From Kitasatospora xanthocidica (GTDB taxonomy: Bacteria > Actinomycetota > Actinomycetes > Streptomycetales > Streptomycetaceae): 53,361 bases of DNA. Positions 41,506-49,876 of the stretch are shown here, piece by piece. The notes under the pieces were generated by a model. The model was not told where the DNA came from and did no database searches. It saw nothing but the letters and a program-made list of their open reading frames with translations. Positions within the stretch are counted from its first letter, which is position 1, and every line of letters starts with the position of its first letter. The stretch is taken from the NCBI RefSeq assembly GCF_014656195.1, contig NZ_BNBY01000011.1, positions 1 through 53,361 of the forward strand, read 5' to 3'. The position numbers and the translations under genes are program-made.

Positions 41506-42437
41506 AGTCCCTCCGCGGTGCTGCGCATCTTGTCGTAGCCGGACAGGCGCACGACGGCGAGCGAGATCAGGGTGGCGGCCACCACGAGGACCAGGGCGAT
41601 GGCCGAGCCCGCGCCGAAGTCGAAGCTCTTGAAGGCCTGTTGGTACATGTAGTAGGCGCTGTTGGTGGTGTCGGTACCGGGGCCGCCCTGGGTGAGGATG
41701 AGGACGGTGTCGAAGGTGGTGAGCCCGCCGACCACCATGAGGATCACCGAGGTGATGGCGGTGTTGCGCAGCTGCGGCAGGGTGATGTGGAAGAACTGCC
41801 GCACCTTGCCCGCGCCGTCGATCGACGCGGCCTGGTAGAGCACCCGCGGGATCGCCCGGGCGCCGCCCTGGTAGAGCAGGGCGTGCATGGGCGTCCACTG
41901 CCACATGCCGACGAAGGTGAGCACCGCGACGCCGCCGCTCTGACTGCCCATCAGATTGCCGTCCCCGAACAGCCATTCCAGCTGCGAGGGCACCCCGAAG
42001 TTGGGGTCGAGGATGGCGCGCCAGACCACCGAGACCGCGGTCGCGGACAGCAGCAGGGGGACGAAGAAGATCGCGGACAGCACCGCGCGGTTGCGCTGGT
42101 GACCGGCCGCCCACACACCCAGCAGGATGCTCACCGGGGTCTGCACGACCACGCCGGCCGCGGTGAGCACCAGGGTCAGCCAGATGCTCTGGGTCATCAC
42201 CGGGTCGTGCAGCAGCTTGGTCCAGTTGGCGAGGCCGTTGAACCGGGGGGCGTCGACGCCGTTCCAGCTGGTGAAGGAGAGCACCGCCACCAGCACCAGC
42301 GGCACGATCGCGAACAGCAGGAAGAACACGGTCGCGGGCACCGCCCAGACGAGGCCCGGGCGGGTCACCCCGACGCCGGTCCGGCTCCCCGCCCGCGGGC
42401 GGCGGCCGGACCGGGACACGAAGGAGGAAGCACTCAT
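41502..42437 (-). CDS. bxlF: Sugar ABC permease, MalF type (BxlF-like)
   Basis: A 311-residue permease: short basic N terminus, first helix GLVWAVPATVFFLLFAIVPLVLVAV, and the EAA-like loop LYQAASIDGAGKVRQFFHITLPQL. ATG at 42437 has GAGGGGA upstream. Follows the binding protein gene after an 11-base gap and overlaps the MalG-type gene. Confidence 0.88.
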   Translation of the reverse strand: MSASSFVSRSGRRPRAGSRTGVGVTRPGLVWAVPATVFFLLFAIVPLVLVAVLSFTSWNGVDAPRFNGLANWTKLLHDPVMTQSIWLTLVLTAAGVVVQTPVSILLGVWAAGHQRNRAVLSAIFFVPLLLSATAVSVVWRAILDPNFGVPSQLEWLFGDGNLMGSQSGGVAVLTFVGMWQWTPMHALLYQGGARAIPRVLYQAASIDGAGKVRQFFHITLPQLRNTAITSVILMVVGGLTTFDTVLILTQGGPGTDTTNSAYYMYQQAFKSFDFGAGSAIALVLVVAATLISLAVVRLSGYDKMRSTAEGL

Positions 42438-42448
42438 GGCGATTCCCC

Positions 42449-43741
42449 TCAGGAGGCCGGCAGGGCCTGCATGGCCTTGATGAAGCCGTTCACGTCGAGC
42501 TTGCCGTTGAGGAACTGCTGGACGGCGACGTGGATCGGCGTGTTGGCGGCCGGCGGGTACGCCTGGTCCCAGGACAGCTGGAACGACGGGGCGGCCTTGA
42601 CCAGGTCGTACTGGTACTTCGAGTAGTCGGGGTTGGCCGCGGTGGAGAGGAACTGCTCGGTGCCGGTGGTGGTCGGCAGGTTGCCGATCGCCAGCTGCGC
42701 CTTCACGAACTCGTCGGAGTACATGAGCTTCAGGAAGGCGGCCGCCGCCTCGGGGTGCTTGCTCTTCTTCAGCACCGAGTAGAAGTTGTTGGTGTTGCCG
42801 ACCACGTTGGCCGGGTCGCCCTTGCCGCCGGCGATGCTGGGGAAGCTGCTGTACCCGAGGTCGCCCTTGGCGAAGTCGGGGCTGGCGTCCTGCTGGGTGG
42901 CGTACTCCCAGGAGCCCATCAGCTCGAAGGCCGCCTTGCCCTTGGCCAGGAGGGCCGGGGAGCCGCCGTCGGTGAACTTGACGGAGTCGAAGTTCGAGCC
43001 GAACGCCCCGGCGTCGACCAGCTGCTTGAGCATGCCCAGGGCCTTCTTCGCGTCCTCGCTCTCCCAGGCGCTCTTGTCGCCGGACAGCGCCTTCTGGAAC
43101 AGCTCGGGGCCCGCGACGCGGTCGAAGACGTACTCGTACCACATCAGGGTCGGCCACTGGTCGCCGCCGCCGAGGGCGAACGGGGTGACGCCCTTGGCCT
43201 TGAGCACCCGGACGGCGTTGAGCAGGTCGTCCCAGGTCTTCGGGACGCTCAGGCCCGCGTCGGCCAGCACCTTCTTGTTGTTGAACAGCAGCACGGGCTG
43301 GGTGCCGCGCATCGGGATGCCGTAGGACTTGCCGTCGATGACCGCGGTGTTGAACACCGAGGGCAGGAAGTTGCTCTTCAGCCCCGGGTCCGCGGCGATC
43401 ATGTCGTCCAGCGGGAGCAGCAGGTCGGACTTCACGTAGGGCTGGATGCTGCCGCCGCCCCAGTTGAAGAAGACGTCCGGCGCCTGCGGGGTGTTGATGA
43501 TGGTGTTGAGCTTGGGCTGGTAGTCCGCGCCGGGGATGGTGTCCAGCACGGCCTTGACCTTGGAGGTCTTGTTGAAGGTCTCGACCAGCTGCTTCTCGAC
43601 CTTGTTGCTGGCGTCCCCGTAGACCAGGACGTGGATCGTGCCGGAGTCCCCGCCGGCGGAGGATCCGCCGCTGCCGCAGGCGGTCATCCCCACCACGGCC
43701 ACGGTCAGGCCCAGTGCAACGGCGAAAGCGCGTCTCTTCAT
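42449..43741 (-). CDS. bxlE: Sugar-binding lipoprotein of bxl-like importer
   Basis: A 430-residue family 1 solute-binding protein: signal peptide with lipobox VVGMTAC (Cys about residue 22), Gly/Ser linker, then TIHVLVYGDASNKVEKQLVETFNKTSKVKAV. APDVFFNWGGGSIQPYV and FALGGGDQWPTLMWYEYVF fit oligosaccharide-binding members such as the xylobiose-binding BxlE. ATG at 43741 has AGGAG seven bases upstream. First gene of the operon; a CGAAACTTTAG element overlaps its 5' leader. Confidence 0.87.
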   Translation of the reverse strand: MKRRAFAVALGLTVAVVGMTACGSGGSSAGGDSGTIHVLVYGDASNKVEKQLVETFNKTSKVKAVLDTIPGADYQPKLNTIINTPQAPDVFFNWGGGSIQPYVKSDLLLPLDDMIAADPGLKSNFLPSVFNTAVIDGKSYGIPMRGTQPVLLFNNKKVLADAGLSVPKTWDDLLNAVRVLKAKGVTPFALGGGDQWPTLMWYEYVFDRVAGPELFQKALSGDKSAWESEDAKKALGMLKQLVDAGAFGSNFDSVKFTDGGSPALLAKGKAAFELMGSWEYATQQDASPDFAKGDLGYSSFPSIAGGKGDPANVVGNTNNFYSVLKKSKHPEAAAAFLKLMYSDEFVKAQLAIGNLPTTTGTEQFLSTAANPDYSKYQYDLVKAAPSFQLSWDQAYPPAANTPIHVAVQQFLNGKLDVNGFIKAMQALPAS

Positions 43742-43749
43742 CAGGACTC

Positions 43750-43760
43750 CTAAAGTTTCG
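43750..43760 (-). promoter_or_regulatory. Weak CGAAA-N-TTTCG-type element before the bxlE-like gene
   Basis: Reads CGAAACTTTAG on the minus strand, nine of eleven bases of the CGAAA-N-TTTCG pattern known from Streptomyces xylanase promoters. Overlaps the bxlE ribosome-site region. The neighbouring GCTTCACGAAAT adds further partial half-sites. Confidence 0.45.
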
Positions 43761-43893
43761 ATTCGCTTCACGAAATCCCTGCCCCGCCGGGACGCTAGGT
43801 TGCGAGGATGTTTCGGGTCAACCCCTCGCACCGAGGGTTACTGAAGCGTGATGCGCCAACTCCCTTGCGCCGCCTGTGCCCTATGCTGCGTCC

Positions 43894-44919
43894 ATGGAAA
43901 AGGGCGATGAACTGGGACGGGTGACGCTCGCCGACATCGCGCGCGAGGCCGAGGTCTCCGTTTCGACGGTTTCGAAAGTCCTCAACGGCCGCACGGACGT
44001 CTCGGCGCCCACCCGCGTCCGGGTCGAGCGGGTCCTGCGCGACCACGACTACCGGCGCGCCGCGCGCAGCAGCAGTGAGGCGCCCCTCGTCGAGATCGTC
44101 TTCCACGAGCTCGACAGCCTCTGGGCGATGGAACTCCTGCGCGGCGTCGAGGCGGTGGCGAGTGAGCACGGAGCGGCGATGGTGGTCACCCACAGCGGTT
44201 CGCGCCAGGCCCCGGGGCCGGAGTGGATCGACGCGGTGCTGCGCCGGCGCCCGCTCGGCGTGGTGCTGGTCTTCTCCAGCCTGCCGCCCGAGCTCAAGCG
44301 CCAACTGCGCGCGCGGTCGATACCGTTCGTGATCATCGACCCGGCCGGCAACCCCGACCCGGACGTGCCCTCGGTGGGCTCGGCCAACTGGGCCGGCGGT
44401 CTCGCCGCCACCCGGCACCTGATCGAACTCGGCCACCGGCGCATCGCCATCGTCACCGGCCCCGAGGACACCCTCTGCTCCTTGGCCCGGCTGGACGGCT
44501 ACCGCTCCGCGATGTCCATGGCCGGCCTCGGGGTCGACCCCGCGCTGACCGCCTTCGGCGACTTCCACGCCGAGGGCGGATTCACCCGGGCCAAGCGGCT
44601 GTTGGAGCTCCCGGACCGGCCCACCGCGATCTTCGCCGGCAGCGACCTGCAGGCGCTCGGAGTCATGGAGGCCGCCCGGGTGCGCGGCCTGCGCGTGCCC
44701 GAGGACCTGTCCGTCGTCGGCTACGACGACCTGGACATCGCGCAGTGGAGCAGCCCCGCGCTGACCACCGTCCGCCAACCCCTGCGCCAGATGGCCGAAC
44801 AGGCGACCCGTCTGGTCCTCGCCCTCCGCGGCGGGGAGGCCCCGGCGACCCCCACCCGCCTCGAACTGTCGACCACCCTGGTGGTGCGCTCCAGCACCGT
44901 GGCGCCCGCCCCGCGCTGA
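43894..44919 (+). CDS. bxlR: LacI-family repressor (BxlR-like)
   Basis: A 341-residue regulator: LacI helix-turn-helix VTLADIAREAEVSVSTVSKVLNG (about residues 8-30) with the hinge at about 45-60, then a periplasmic-binding-protein-like sensor (ELGHRRIAIVTGPEDT, FAGSDLQALGVMEAARVRGLRVPEDLSVVGYDDL). Divergent from the bxl-like importer operon. ATG at 43894 lacks a good ribosome site, and the GTG at 43876 is no better, so the transcript may be leaderless or weakly translated. It probably represses the bxl operon and the xylanases in the absence of xylo-oligosaccharides, by precedent with BxlR. Confidence 0.85.
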   Translation: MEKGDELGRVTLADIAREAEVSVSTVSKVLNGRTDVSAPTRVRVERVLRDHDYRRAARSSSEAPLVEIVFHELDSLWAMELLRGVEAVASEHGAAMVVTHSGSRQAPGPEWIDAVLRRRPLGVVLVFSSLPPELKRQLRARSIPFVIIDPAGNPDPDVPSVGSANWAGGLAATRHLIELGHRRIAIVTGPEDTLCSLARLDGYRSAMSMAGLGVDPALTAFGDFHAEGGFTRAKRLLELPDRPTAIFAGSDLQALGVMEAARVRGLRVPEDLSVVGYDDLDIAQWSSPALTTVRQPLRQMAEQATRLVLALRGGEAPATPTRLELSTTLVVRSSTVAPAPR

Positions 44920-44942
44920 GCGGAGCCGGGGCTCGGCCCCGG

Positions 44943-44969
44943 CTCCCGACTCCCGACTCCCGACTCCCG
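44943..44969. repeat. 7-base tandem repeat CTCCCGA, almost four copies
   Basis: CTCCCGA is repeated at 44943, 44950, 44957 and (last base different) 44964, just downstream of the bxlR stop codon. Probably a simple-sequence slippage product in a GC-rich 3' region. Confidence 0.85.
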
Positions 44970-44994
44970 GCCCTCGGCCCCCGGCCCCAACTCT

Positions 44995-45005
44995 CGAAAC
45001 TTTCA
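44995..45005. promoter_or_regulatory. CGAAA-N-TTTCG-type operator, one mismatch
   Basis: CGAAACTTTCA, ten of eleven bases of the xylanase operator pattern; 20 bases from the perfect copy at 45025. Confidence 0.65.
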
Positions 45006-45024
45006 CCGGGGAGTCTGCTTGAGG

Positions 45025-45041
45025 CCGCGAAAATTTCGCGG
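45025..45041. promoter_or_regulatory. CGAAA-N-TTTCG operator, perfect 17-bp palindrome
   Basis: CCGCGAAAATTTCGCGG, an 8-1-8 perfect inverted repeat containing the CGAAA-N-TTTCG core reported upstream of Streptomyces xylanase genes. About 400 bases upstream of the GH11 start. Confidence 0.8.
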
Positions 45042-45191
45042 TATCTCCTCGCGAGTTGCGCTCCGCGGCGCGGGCGACCGCCACCGGAGTCGGTAAGGCG
45101 TTGGTCAAGCCCTCGGGCCCGCCTCGGGATGCACGGCGTCCGGCCAGGCCTTTGCCCGCGGAGACTCGCGCGAGACCCGGCGAATCTGTCG

Positions 45192-45209
45192 CGTTTTCGA
45201 CCGAAAGCG
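45192..45209. promoter_or_regulatory. Inverted TTTCG/CGAAA element
   Basis: CGTTTTCGACCGAAAGCG pairs CGTTTTCG with CGAAAGCG around AC; the half-sites are those of the CGAAA-N-TTTCG operator in reversed order. About 230 bases upstream of the GH11 gene. Confidence 0.45.
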
Positions 45210-45438
45210 TTGACAGCTTGTCGGACCCAGGCCAACACTGTCGCCGTCGACAAGTCCGAACGGCCTTGGATCCAGGGCGCGTTCGCCAACCGACGTCGGG
45301 GTCAGCGACGTCGACGACGAGTCGATCCCGTGCACCGCCTCGCGACGCCGTCCGGCCGTCCCCCCTTGTTCCGCGGCCATCGGTGGCGCAGGGCTGCGCC
45401 CATCCCCACCTCCACCCTCGGCAGGACGGATCACCGTC

Positions 45439-46413
45439 GTGAACTCCTCCCACCCCAAGAACCGTACGACCGGCCGCGTCCGGCGACACGCCGGCAAAGC
45501 GCGCCTCCTCGCGCCGGCCTTCGCGGCCGTCCTCCTCCTGCCCGGCACCGCCGAGGCCGCGACCATCTCCACGAACCAGACCGGCACCGACGGCGGATAC
45601 TTCTACACGTTCTGGACCGAGGGCTCCGGTGCCGCCTCGATGTCCCTGAACGGCGGTGGCAACTACGGCACCTCCTGGAGCAACGCGGGCAACTTCGTCG
45701 CCGGCAAGGGCTGGAGCACCGGGTCCCGCAACCCGGTGACCTACTCGGGCACGTGGAGCACCAACGGCAACGCGTACCTGTCGCTCTACGGCTGGAGCAC
45801 CAATCCGCTCGTCGAGTACTACGTCGTCGAGAACTACGGCTCGTACAAGCCGACCGGCGCGTACAAGGGCACCGTCACCACGGACGGCGGCACCTACGAC
45901 ATCTACGAGACGACGCGCTACAACGCCCCTTCCATCGAGGGCATCAGGACCTTCAACCAGTACTGGAGCGTCCGTCAGGCCAAGCGGACCGGCGGCACCA
46001 TCACCGTCGGCAACCACTTCGACGCCTGGGCCAGGTCCGGCATGAACCTCGGCACCATGAACTACGAGGTCATGGCCACCGAGGGCTACCAGAGCAGCGG
46101 CAGCTCCAACATCACGCTGGGCTCCTCCACCGGTGGTGGCGGCGGAGGCGGTTGCACGGCGGCGCTCTCGGCCGGCGACTCGTGGAGCGACCGCTACAAC
46201 CTGAACGTCTCGGTCACCGGATCCAGCGCCTGGAAGGTGACCGTGAAGGTCCCCTCCCCGGAGAAGGTCGGCTCGACCTGGAACGTCAACACGTCCTACC
46301 CCGACGCCCAGACCCTCGTCGCCACCCCCAACGGCGCGGGCAACAACTGGGGCATGACCATCATGAAGAACGGCAGCACCACGTGGCCGACGGTCTCCTG
46401 CACCGCGAGCTGA
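45439..46413 (+). CDS. Secreted GH11 endo-1,4-beta-xylanase with C-terminal CBM
   Basis: A 324-residue xylanase. The long signal peptide (1-40, AEA-ATI) is followed by the GH11 jelly roll (42-230): YFYTFWTEGSGAASMSLNGGG, NPLVEYYVVENYG with nucleophile Glu126, and MNYEVMATEGYQSSGSS with acid/base Glu215. A Gly8-rich linker (232-238) leads to an ~85-residue domain bounded by Cys239 and a Cys near the end, resembling xylan-binding CBM2-type modules but shortened. GTG at 45439 is preceded by AGGACGG. Cuts the xylan backbone outside the cell. Confidence 0.94.
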   Translation: MNSSHPKNRTTGRVRRHAGKARLLAPAFAAVLLLPGTAEAATISTNQTGTDGGYFYTFWTEGSGAASMSLNGGGNYGTSWSNAGNFVAGKGWSTGSRNPVTYSGTWSTNGNAYLSLYGWSTNPLVEYYVVENYGSYKPTGAYKGTVTTDGGTYDIYETTRYNAPSIEGIRTFNQYWSVRQAKRTGGTITVGNHFDAWARSGMNLGTMNYEVMATEGYQSSGSSNITLGSSTGGGGGGGCTAALSAGDSWSDRYNLNVSVTGSSAWKVTVKVPSPEKVGSTWNVNTSYPDAQTLVATPNGAGNNWGMTIMKNGSTTWPTVSCTAS

Positions 46414-46441
46414 CGGTCCGCCGCCGCACGACGTACTGACC

Positions 46442-46492
46442 GCACGCGTCTCCTGCCGGAGGTTCCTCCCGAACCCGTCCGGCAGGGCGTGC
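46442..46492. terminator. Interrupted terminator hairpin after GH11
   Basis: GCACGC (46442) pairs with GCGTGC (46487-46492) and CCTGCCGGA (46452-46460) with TCCGGCAGG (46478-46486). It separates the two xylanase genes. Confidence 0.65.
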
Positions 46493-46505
46493 GTCCGCCG
46501 TGAAT

Positions 46506-46519
46506 TGTTAGCGCTAACA
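46506..46519. promoter_or_regulatory. LacI-type operator, perfect palindrome, GH10 xylanase
   Basis: TGTTAGCGCTAACA is a perfect 14-bp palindrome 83 bases upstream of the GH10 start codon; flanked by AT on one side. It defines the symmetric form of the motif seen at 21884, 21966, 33888 and 48219. Confidence 0.8.
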
Positions 46520-46601
46520 GACGGCCCCGGAGCCAGGACGAGGCGCCGGGTCGCCGTCCGCCGCGCAGACATCCCCCCACCCAGAAGGAGAACGATCCGT
46601 C

Positions 46602-48074
46602 ATGCCATGGCTCAACAAGAGGATCCGCCCCCGCAAGGTCCTGACCGCGGCCGCGTGCCTGGCCGTCAGCTCGGTCACCGCGGTCACCGCGATCCCCGCG
46701 GCGCACGGCGCCGGGGCGACCACGCTCGGTGCGGCGGCGGCCGGCAGCGGCCGCTACTTCGGTACGGCGGTGGCCTCGGGCAGGCTCGGGGACCCGACCT
46801 ACTCGGGCATCCTCGACCGGGAGTTCAACATGATCACTCCCGAGAACGAGATGAAGTGGGACACCGTCGAACCCTCCCGGGGGTCGTTCAACTTCGGCCC
46901 CGCCGACTCGATCGTCGGCCATGCCTCCGCGCACGGCCAGAAGATGCGCGGCCACACCCTGGTCTGGCACTCCCAGCTGCCCGGCTGGGTCCGCTCCATC
47001 AACGACGCCAACACCCTGCGCGGCGTGATGAACAACCACATCACCCAGGAGGCGTCCCACTACAAGGGCAAGATCTACGCCTGGGACGTCGTCAACGAGG
47101 CCTTCGCGGACGACGGCAGCGGCCGGCACCGCAGCTCGGTCTTCCAGGACGTGCTGGGCGACGGCTTCATCGAGGAGGCCTTCCGCACCGCGCGGAACGT
47201 CGACCCCTCGGCCAAGCTCTGCTACAACGACTACAACATCGAGAACTGGTCCGACGCCAAGACCCAGGGCGTCTATCGGATGGTCAAGGACTTCAAGGCC
47301 CGCGGCGTCCCCATCGACTGCGTCGGCTTCCAGAGCCACTTCGGCTCCGGCGGCGCCCCGGCCAGCTTCCGGACCACCCTGTCCAGCTTCGCCGCGCTCG
47401 GCGTGGACGTCCAGCTCACCGAGCTCGACATCGCCCAGGCCCCCGCCTCCGCGTACGCCGACACCGTCCGGGCCTGCCTCGACGTCGCCCGCTGCACGGG
47501 CATCACCGTCTGGGGCATCCGCGACAGCGACTCCTGGCGCGGCGGCGAGAACCCGCTGCTGTTCGACAACAACGGCAACAAGAAGGCCGCCTACGGAGCG
47601 GCGCTCACCGCCCTGGGCGGCGGCAGCGGCGGCAACCCGGACGGGGGCATCGTCTCCGGGAGCGTCTACACGCTCACCGGCGCCGGCGCCGGACGCGTCC
47701 TCGACCAGCCCGCCGGACAGAACGGCAACGGCACCCCGCTCCAGATCTGGGACGGCGGCGGCGCCTCCAACCAGCAGTGGAAGGCCGTCAAGAACAACGA
47801 CGGCTCCTACACCCTGACCAACGTCGCCAGCGGGAAGGTCCTGGACGAGCCCGGAACCCAGACCGCCAACGGCACGAAGGTGCAGGTCTGGGACAACAAC
47901 GGCGGTGCCAACCAGCACTGGAAGGCCGCCAAGAACGGCGACGGCTCCTACACCCTCACCAACGTCGCCAGCGGGAAGGTCCTGGAGACCCCCGGTAGCC
48001 AGAGCGCCAACGGCACCCCCGTCCAGATCTGGGACTCCAACGGCGGCGCCAACCAGCACTGGAACTTCAAATGA
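46602..48074 (+). CDS. Secreted GH10 endo-1,4-beta-xylanase with RICIN (CBM13) domain
   Basis: A 490-residue xylanase. Signal peptide 1-36; GH10 barrel (about 40-345) with ITPENEMKWD, HTLVWHSQLPGW, WDVVNEAF (acid/base Glu166), CYNDYNIE and QLTELDI (nucleophile Glu274); Gly/Ser linker; then a RICIN/CBM13 trefoil (about 362-490) whose three lobes share NGxxxQIWDxNGGANQxW. AGAAGGAG lies 11 bases before the ATG. The second and third lobes are nearly identical at DNA level, with a 141-base period from 47799. Cuts xylan backbone and binds xylan through CBM13. Confidence 0.95.
   Translation: MPWLNKRIRPRKVLTAAACLAVSSVTAVTAIPAAHGAGATTLGAAAAGSGRYFGTAVASGRLGDPTYSGILDREFNMITPENEMKWDTVEPSRGSFNFGPADSIVGHASAHGQKMRGHTLVWHSQLPGWVRSINDANTLRGVMNNHITQEASHYKGKIYAWDVVNEAFADDGSGRHRSSVFQDVLGDGFIEEAFRTARNVDPSAKLCYNDYNIENWSDAKTQGVYRMVKDFKARGVPIDCVGFQSHFGSGGAPASFRTTLSSFAALGVDVQLTELDIAQAPASAYADTVRACLDVARCTGITVWGIRDSDSWRGGENPLLFDNNGNKKAAYGAALTALGGGSGGNPDGGIVSGSVYTLTGAGAGRVLDQPAGQNGNGTPLQIWDGGGASNQQWKAVKNNDGSYTLTNVASGKVLDEPGTQTANGTKVQVWDNNGGANQHWKAAKNGDGSYTLTNVASGKVLETPGSQSANGTPVQIWDSNGGANQHWNFK
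47799..48074 (+). repeat. Near-identical 141-base internal repeat in the GH10 CBM13 domain
   Basis: The segment starting GACGGCTCCTACACCCT at 47799 recurs at 47940 with only scattered changes, encoding DGSYTLTNVASGKVL twice. The trefoil symmetry explains the protein repeat, but the DNA identity suggests recent duplication or gene conversion between lobes. Confidence 0.8.
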
Positions 48075-48218
48075 GCTGAGCGGCACGGGCACGGGCACGT
48101 GCCTCCGCCGGATCCCTCCGTACCACCGGAAGACCCCCGCGAGCCGCCGGGGGATGCGACACCCCACCCAGTATCGCGACACGGAGCCCGCAGCGGCACT
48201 CGACTGTCAGCGCTCGGA

Positions 48219-48232
48219 TGTGAGCGCTCACA
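48219..48232. promoter_or_regulatory. LacI-type operator, perfect palindrome, GH62 gene
   Basis: TGTGAGCGCTCACA is a perfect 14-bp palindrome 42 bases upstream of the GH62 start. It has the same centre as the site at 46506 with C/G instead of A/T arms, so it may bind the same or a related LacI regulator. Confidence 0.7.
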
Positions 48233-48274
48233 CGGCCGTGCGGCAGTTCCGTACGTTCACCGAGAGAGGTCCCC

Positions 48275-49696
48275 ATGCGCAGACGAAGTTCCCACCGCAG
48301 GCAGCTGTCCACGGTGCTCACCGCCGTCCTCGCGGCCGTGGTGGCGTTGGCGGCGATGCTCGTCGCCAACCCGGCCCAGGCTGCCACCAGCGGCGCCCTG
48401 CGCGGTGTCGGTTCCGGCCGGTGCCTCGATGTGCAGAACGCCGGCCAGAGCGACGGCGCGTCCCTGCAGATCTACGACTGCTCCGGCGGGACCAACCAGC
48501 TGTGGACGCTGGCCTCCGGCAACCAGCTGACCGTGTACGGCAACAAGTGCCTGGACGTTCCCAACCACGCCACCACGGCCGGCACCCGGGTACAGATCTG
48601 GGCCTGCAGCGGCGCCGCGAACCAGCAGTGGCGGGTGAACACCGACGGCACCGTGGTCGGCGTCGAGTCCGGACTGTGCCTGGACGTCACGGGCGCCGGT
48701 ACGGCCAACGGCACGGCGGTCGAGCTCTGGACGTGCAACGGCGGCAGCAACCAGAACTGGACCGGCCTGTCCGGCTCGACCCCGCCGGGCGGCACGTGCG
48801 CCCTTCCGTCGTCCTACCGCTGGTCCTCCTCGGGCGTGCTGGCGCAGCCGGCGCACGGGTGGGCGTCGGTGAAGGACTTCACGGACGTGGTCTACAACGG
48901 CAAGCACCTGGTCTACGCGTCGAACGTGTCGGGGTCGTCGTACGGGTCGATGATGTTCAGCCCGTTCTCGAACTGGTCGGACATGGCCTCGGCCGGGCAG
49001 ACCGGTATGGGCCAGGCCACCGTGGCGCCCACGCTGTTCTACTTCGCGCCCAAGAACATCTGGGTGCTGGCGTACCAGTGGGGTCAGTGGCCGTTCATCT
49101 ACCGCACCTCCAGCGACCCGACCAACCCCAACGGCTGGTCCGCGCCGCAGCCGCTGTTCACCGGCTCCATCCCCAACGCCGCCCCGATCGACCAGACCCT
49201 GATCGCCGACGGCCAGAACATGTACCTGTTCTTCGCCGGTGACAACGGCAGCATCTACCGGGCGAGCATGCCGATCGGGAACTTCCCGGGCAACTTCGGC
49301 TCGTCCTACACGACGGTCATGAGCGACACGGTGAAGAACCTCTTCGAGGCACCCCAGGTCTACAAGGTCAAGGACCAGAACCAGTACCTCATGATCGTCG
49401 AGGCCCGGGGGGCGAACGAGCAGCGCTACTTCCGCTCGTTCACCGCCACCAGCCTCAACGGCTCCTGGACCCCCCAGGCGGCCACCGAGAGCAACCCCTT
49501 CGCGGGCAAGGCCAACAGCGGCGCCACCTGGACCAACGACATCAGCCACGGCGACCTGGTCCGCAACAACCCCGACCAGACCATGACCATCGACCCCTGC
49601 AACCTCCAGCTCCTCTACCAGGGCAAGTCCCCCACCGCCACCGGCCCCTACGACCAGCTGCCCTGGCGGCCGGGCCTGCTCACCCTGCAGCGCTGA
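48275..49696 (+). CDS. Secreted GH62 alpha-L-arabinofuranosidase with N-terminal RICIN (CBM13) domain
   Basis: A 473-residue secreted enzyme. Signal peptide 1-36; RICIN trefoil (about 38-165: RCLDVQNAGQSDGASLQIYDC, KCLDVPNHATTAGTRVQIWAC, LCLDVTGAGTANGTAVELWTC); Gly/Pro linker; GH62 propeller (about 175-473) with SSYRWSSSGVLAQPAHGWASVKDFT, NIWVLAYQWGQWPFIYRTSSDP and DLVRNNPDQTMTIDPCNLQLLYQG. GH62 releases arabinofuranose from arabinoxylan, making the chain accessible to the xylanases upstream. ATG at 48275 follows GAGAGAGG. Confidence 0.94.
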   Translation: MRRRSSHRRQLSTVLTAVLAAVVALAAMLVANPAQAATSGALRGVGSGRCLDVQNAGQSDGASLQIYDCSGGTNQLWTLASGNQLTVYGNKCLDVPNHATTAGTRVQIWACSGAANQQWRVNTDGTVVGVESGLCLDVTGAGTANGTAVELWTCNGGSNQNWTGLSGSTPPGGTCALPSSYRWSSSGVLAQPAHGWASVKDFTDVVYNGKHLVYASNVSGSSYGSMMFSPFSNWSDMASAGQTGMGQATVAPTLFYFAPKNIWVLAYQWGQWPFIYRTSSDPTNPNGWSAPQPLFTGSIPNAAPIDQTLIADGQNMYLFFAGDNGSIYRASMPIGNFPGNFGSSYTTVMSDTVKNLFEAPQVYKVKDQNQYLMIVEARGANEQRYFRSFTATSLNGSWTPQAATESNPFAGKANSGATWTNDISHGDLVRNNPDQTMTIDPCNLQLLYQGKSPTATGPYDQLPWRPGLLTLQR

Positions 49697-49744
49697 CCCG
49701 ACCGGTCCGCTGACCGACCACCCGACACCCGCCACCCCGGGCGG

Positions 49745-49777
49745 AGGAACCCCAGCCGTGCACCGGCTGGGGTTCCT
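49745..49777. terminator. Terminator hairpin after GH62
   Basis: AGGAACCCCAGCCG (49745-49758) and its exact complement (49764-49777) form a 14-bp stem with loop TGCAC. Confidence 0.85.
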
Positions 49778-49876
49778 TCGGTGCGACGTCAGCCGTGCGG
49801 GTCCGGCCCGGTGGCCGTTCGGAGGACCAGGGGGTTGCATGGACTGACCGAGCCCCTGCGATCCGGAGGTAGCGCC

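Larger units (their letters stand above)
44920..45438. other. 519-base leader and control region of the GH11 xylanase
   Basis: No gene is supported. It contains a 7-base tandem repeat (44943-44969), three CGAAA/TTTCG elements (44995, 45025, 45192) and a TTGACA-like box at about 45210 (GTTGACAGCTTGTCGG). It separates bxlR from the xylanase on the same strand. Confidence 0.6.

Noticed and set aside
42127..42480. Plus-strand frame opposite the BxlF-like permease
   Set aside because: It is a shadow of the permease helices; the permease is supported by motif, start site and operon structure.
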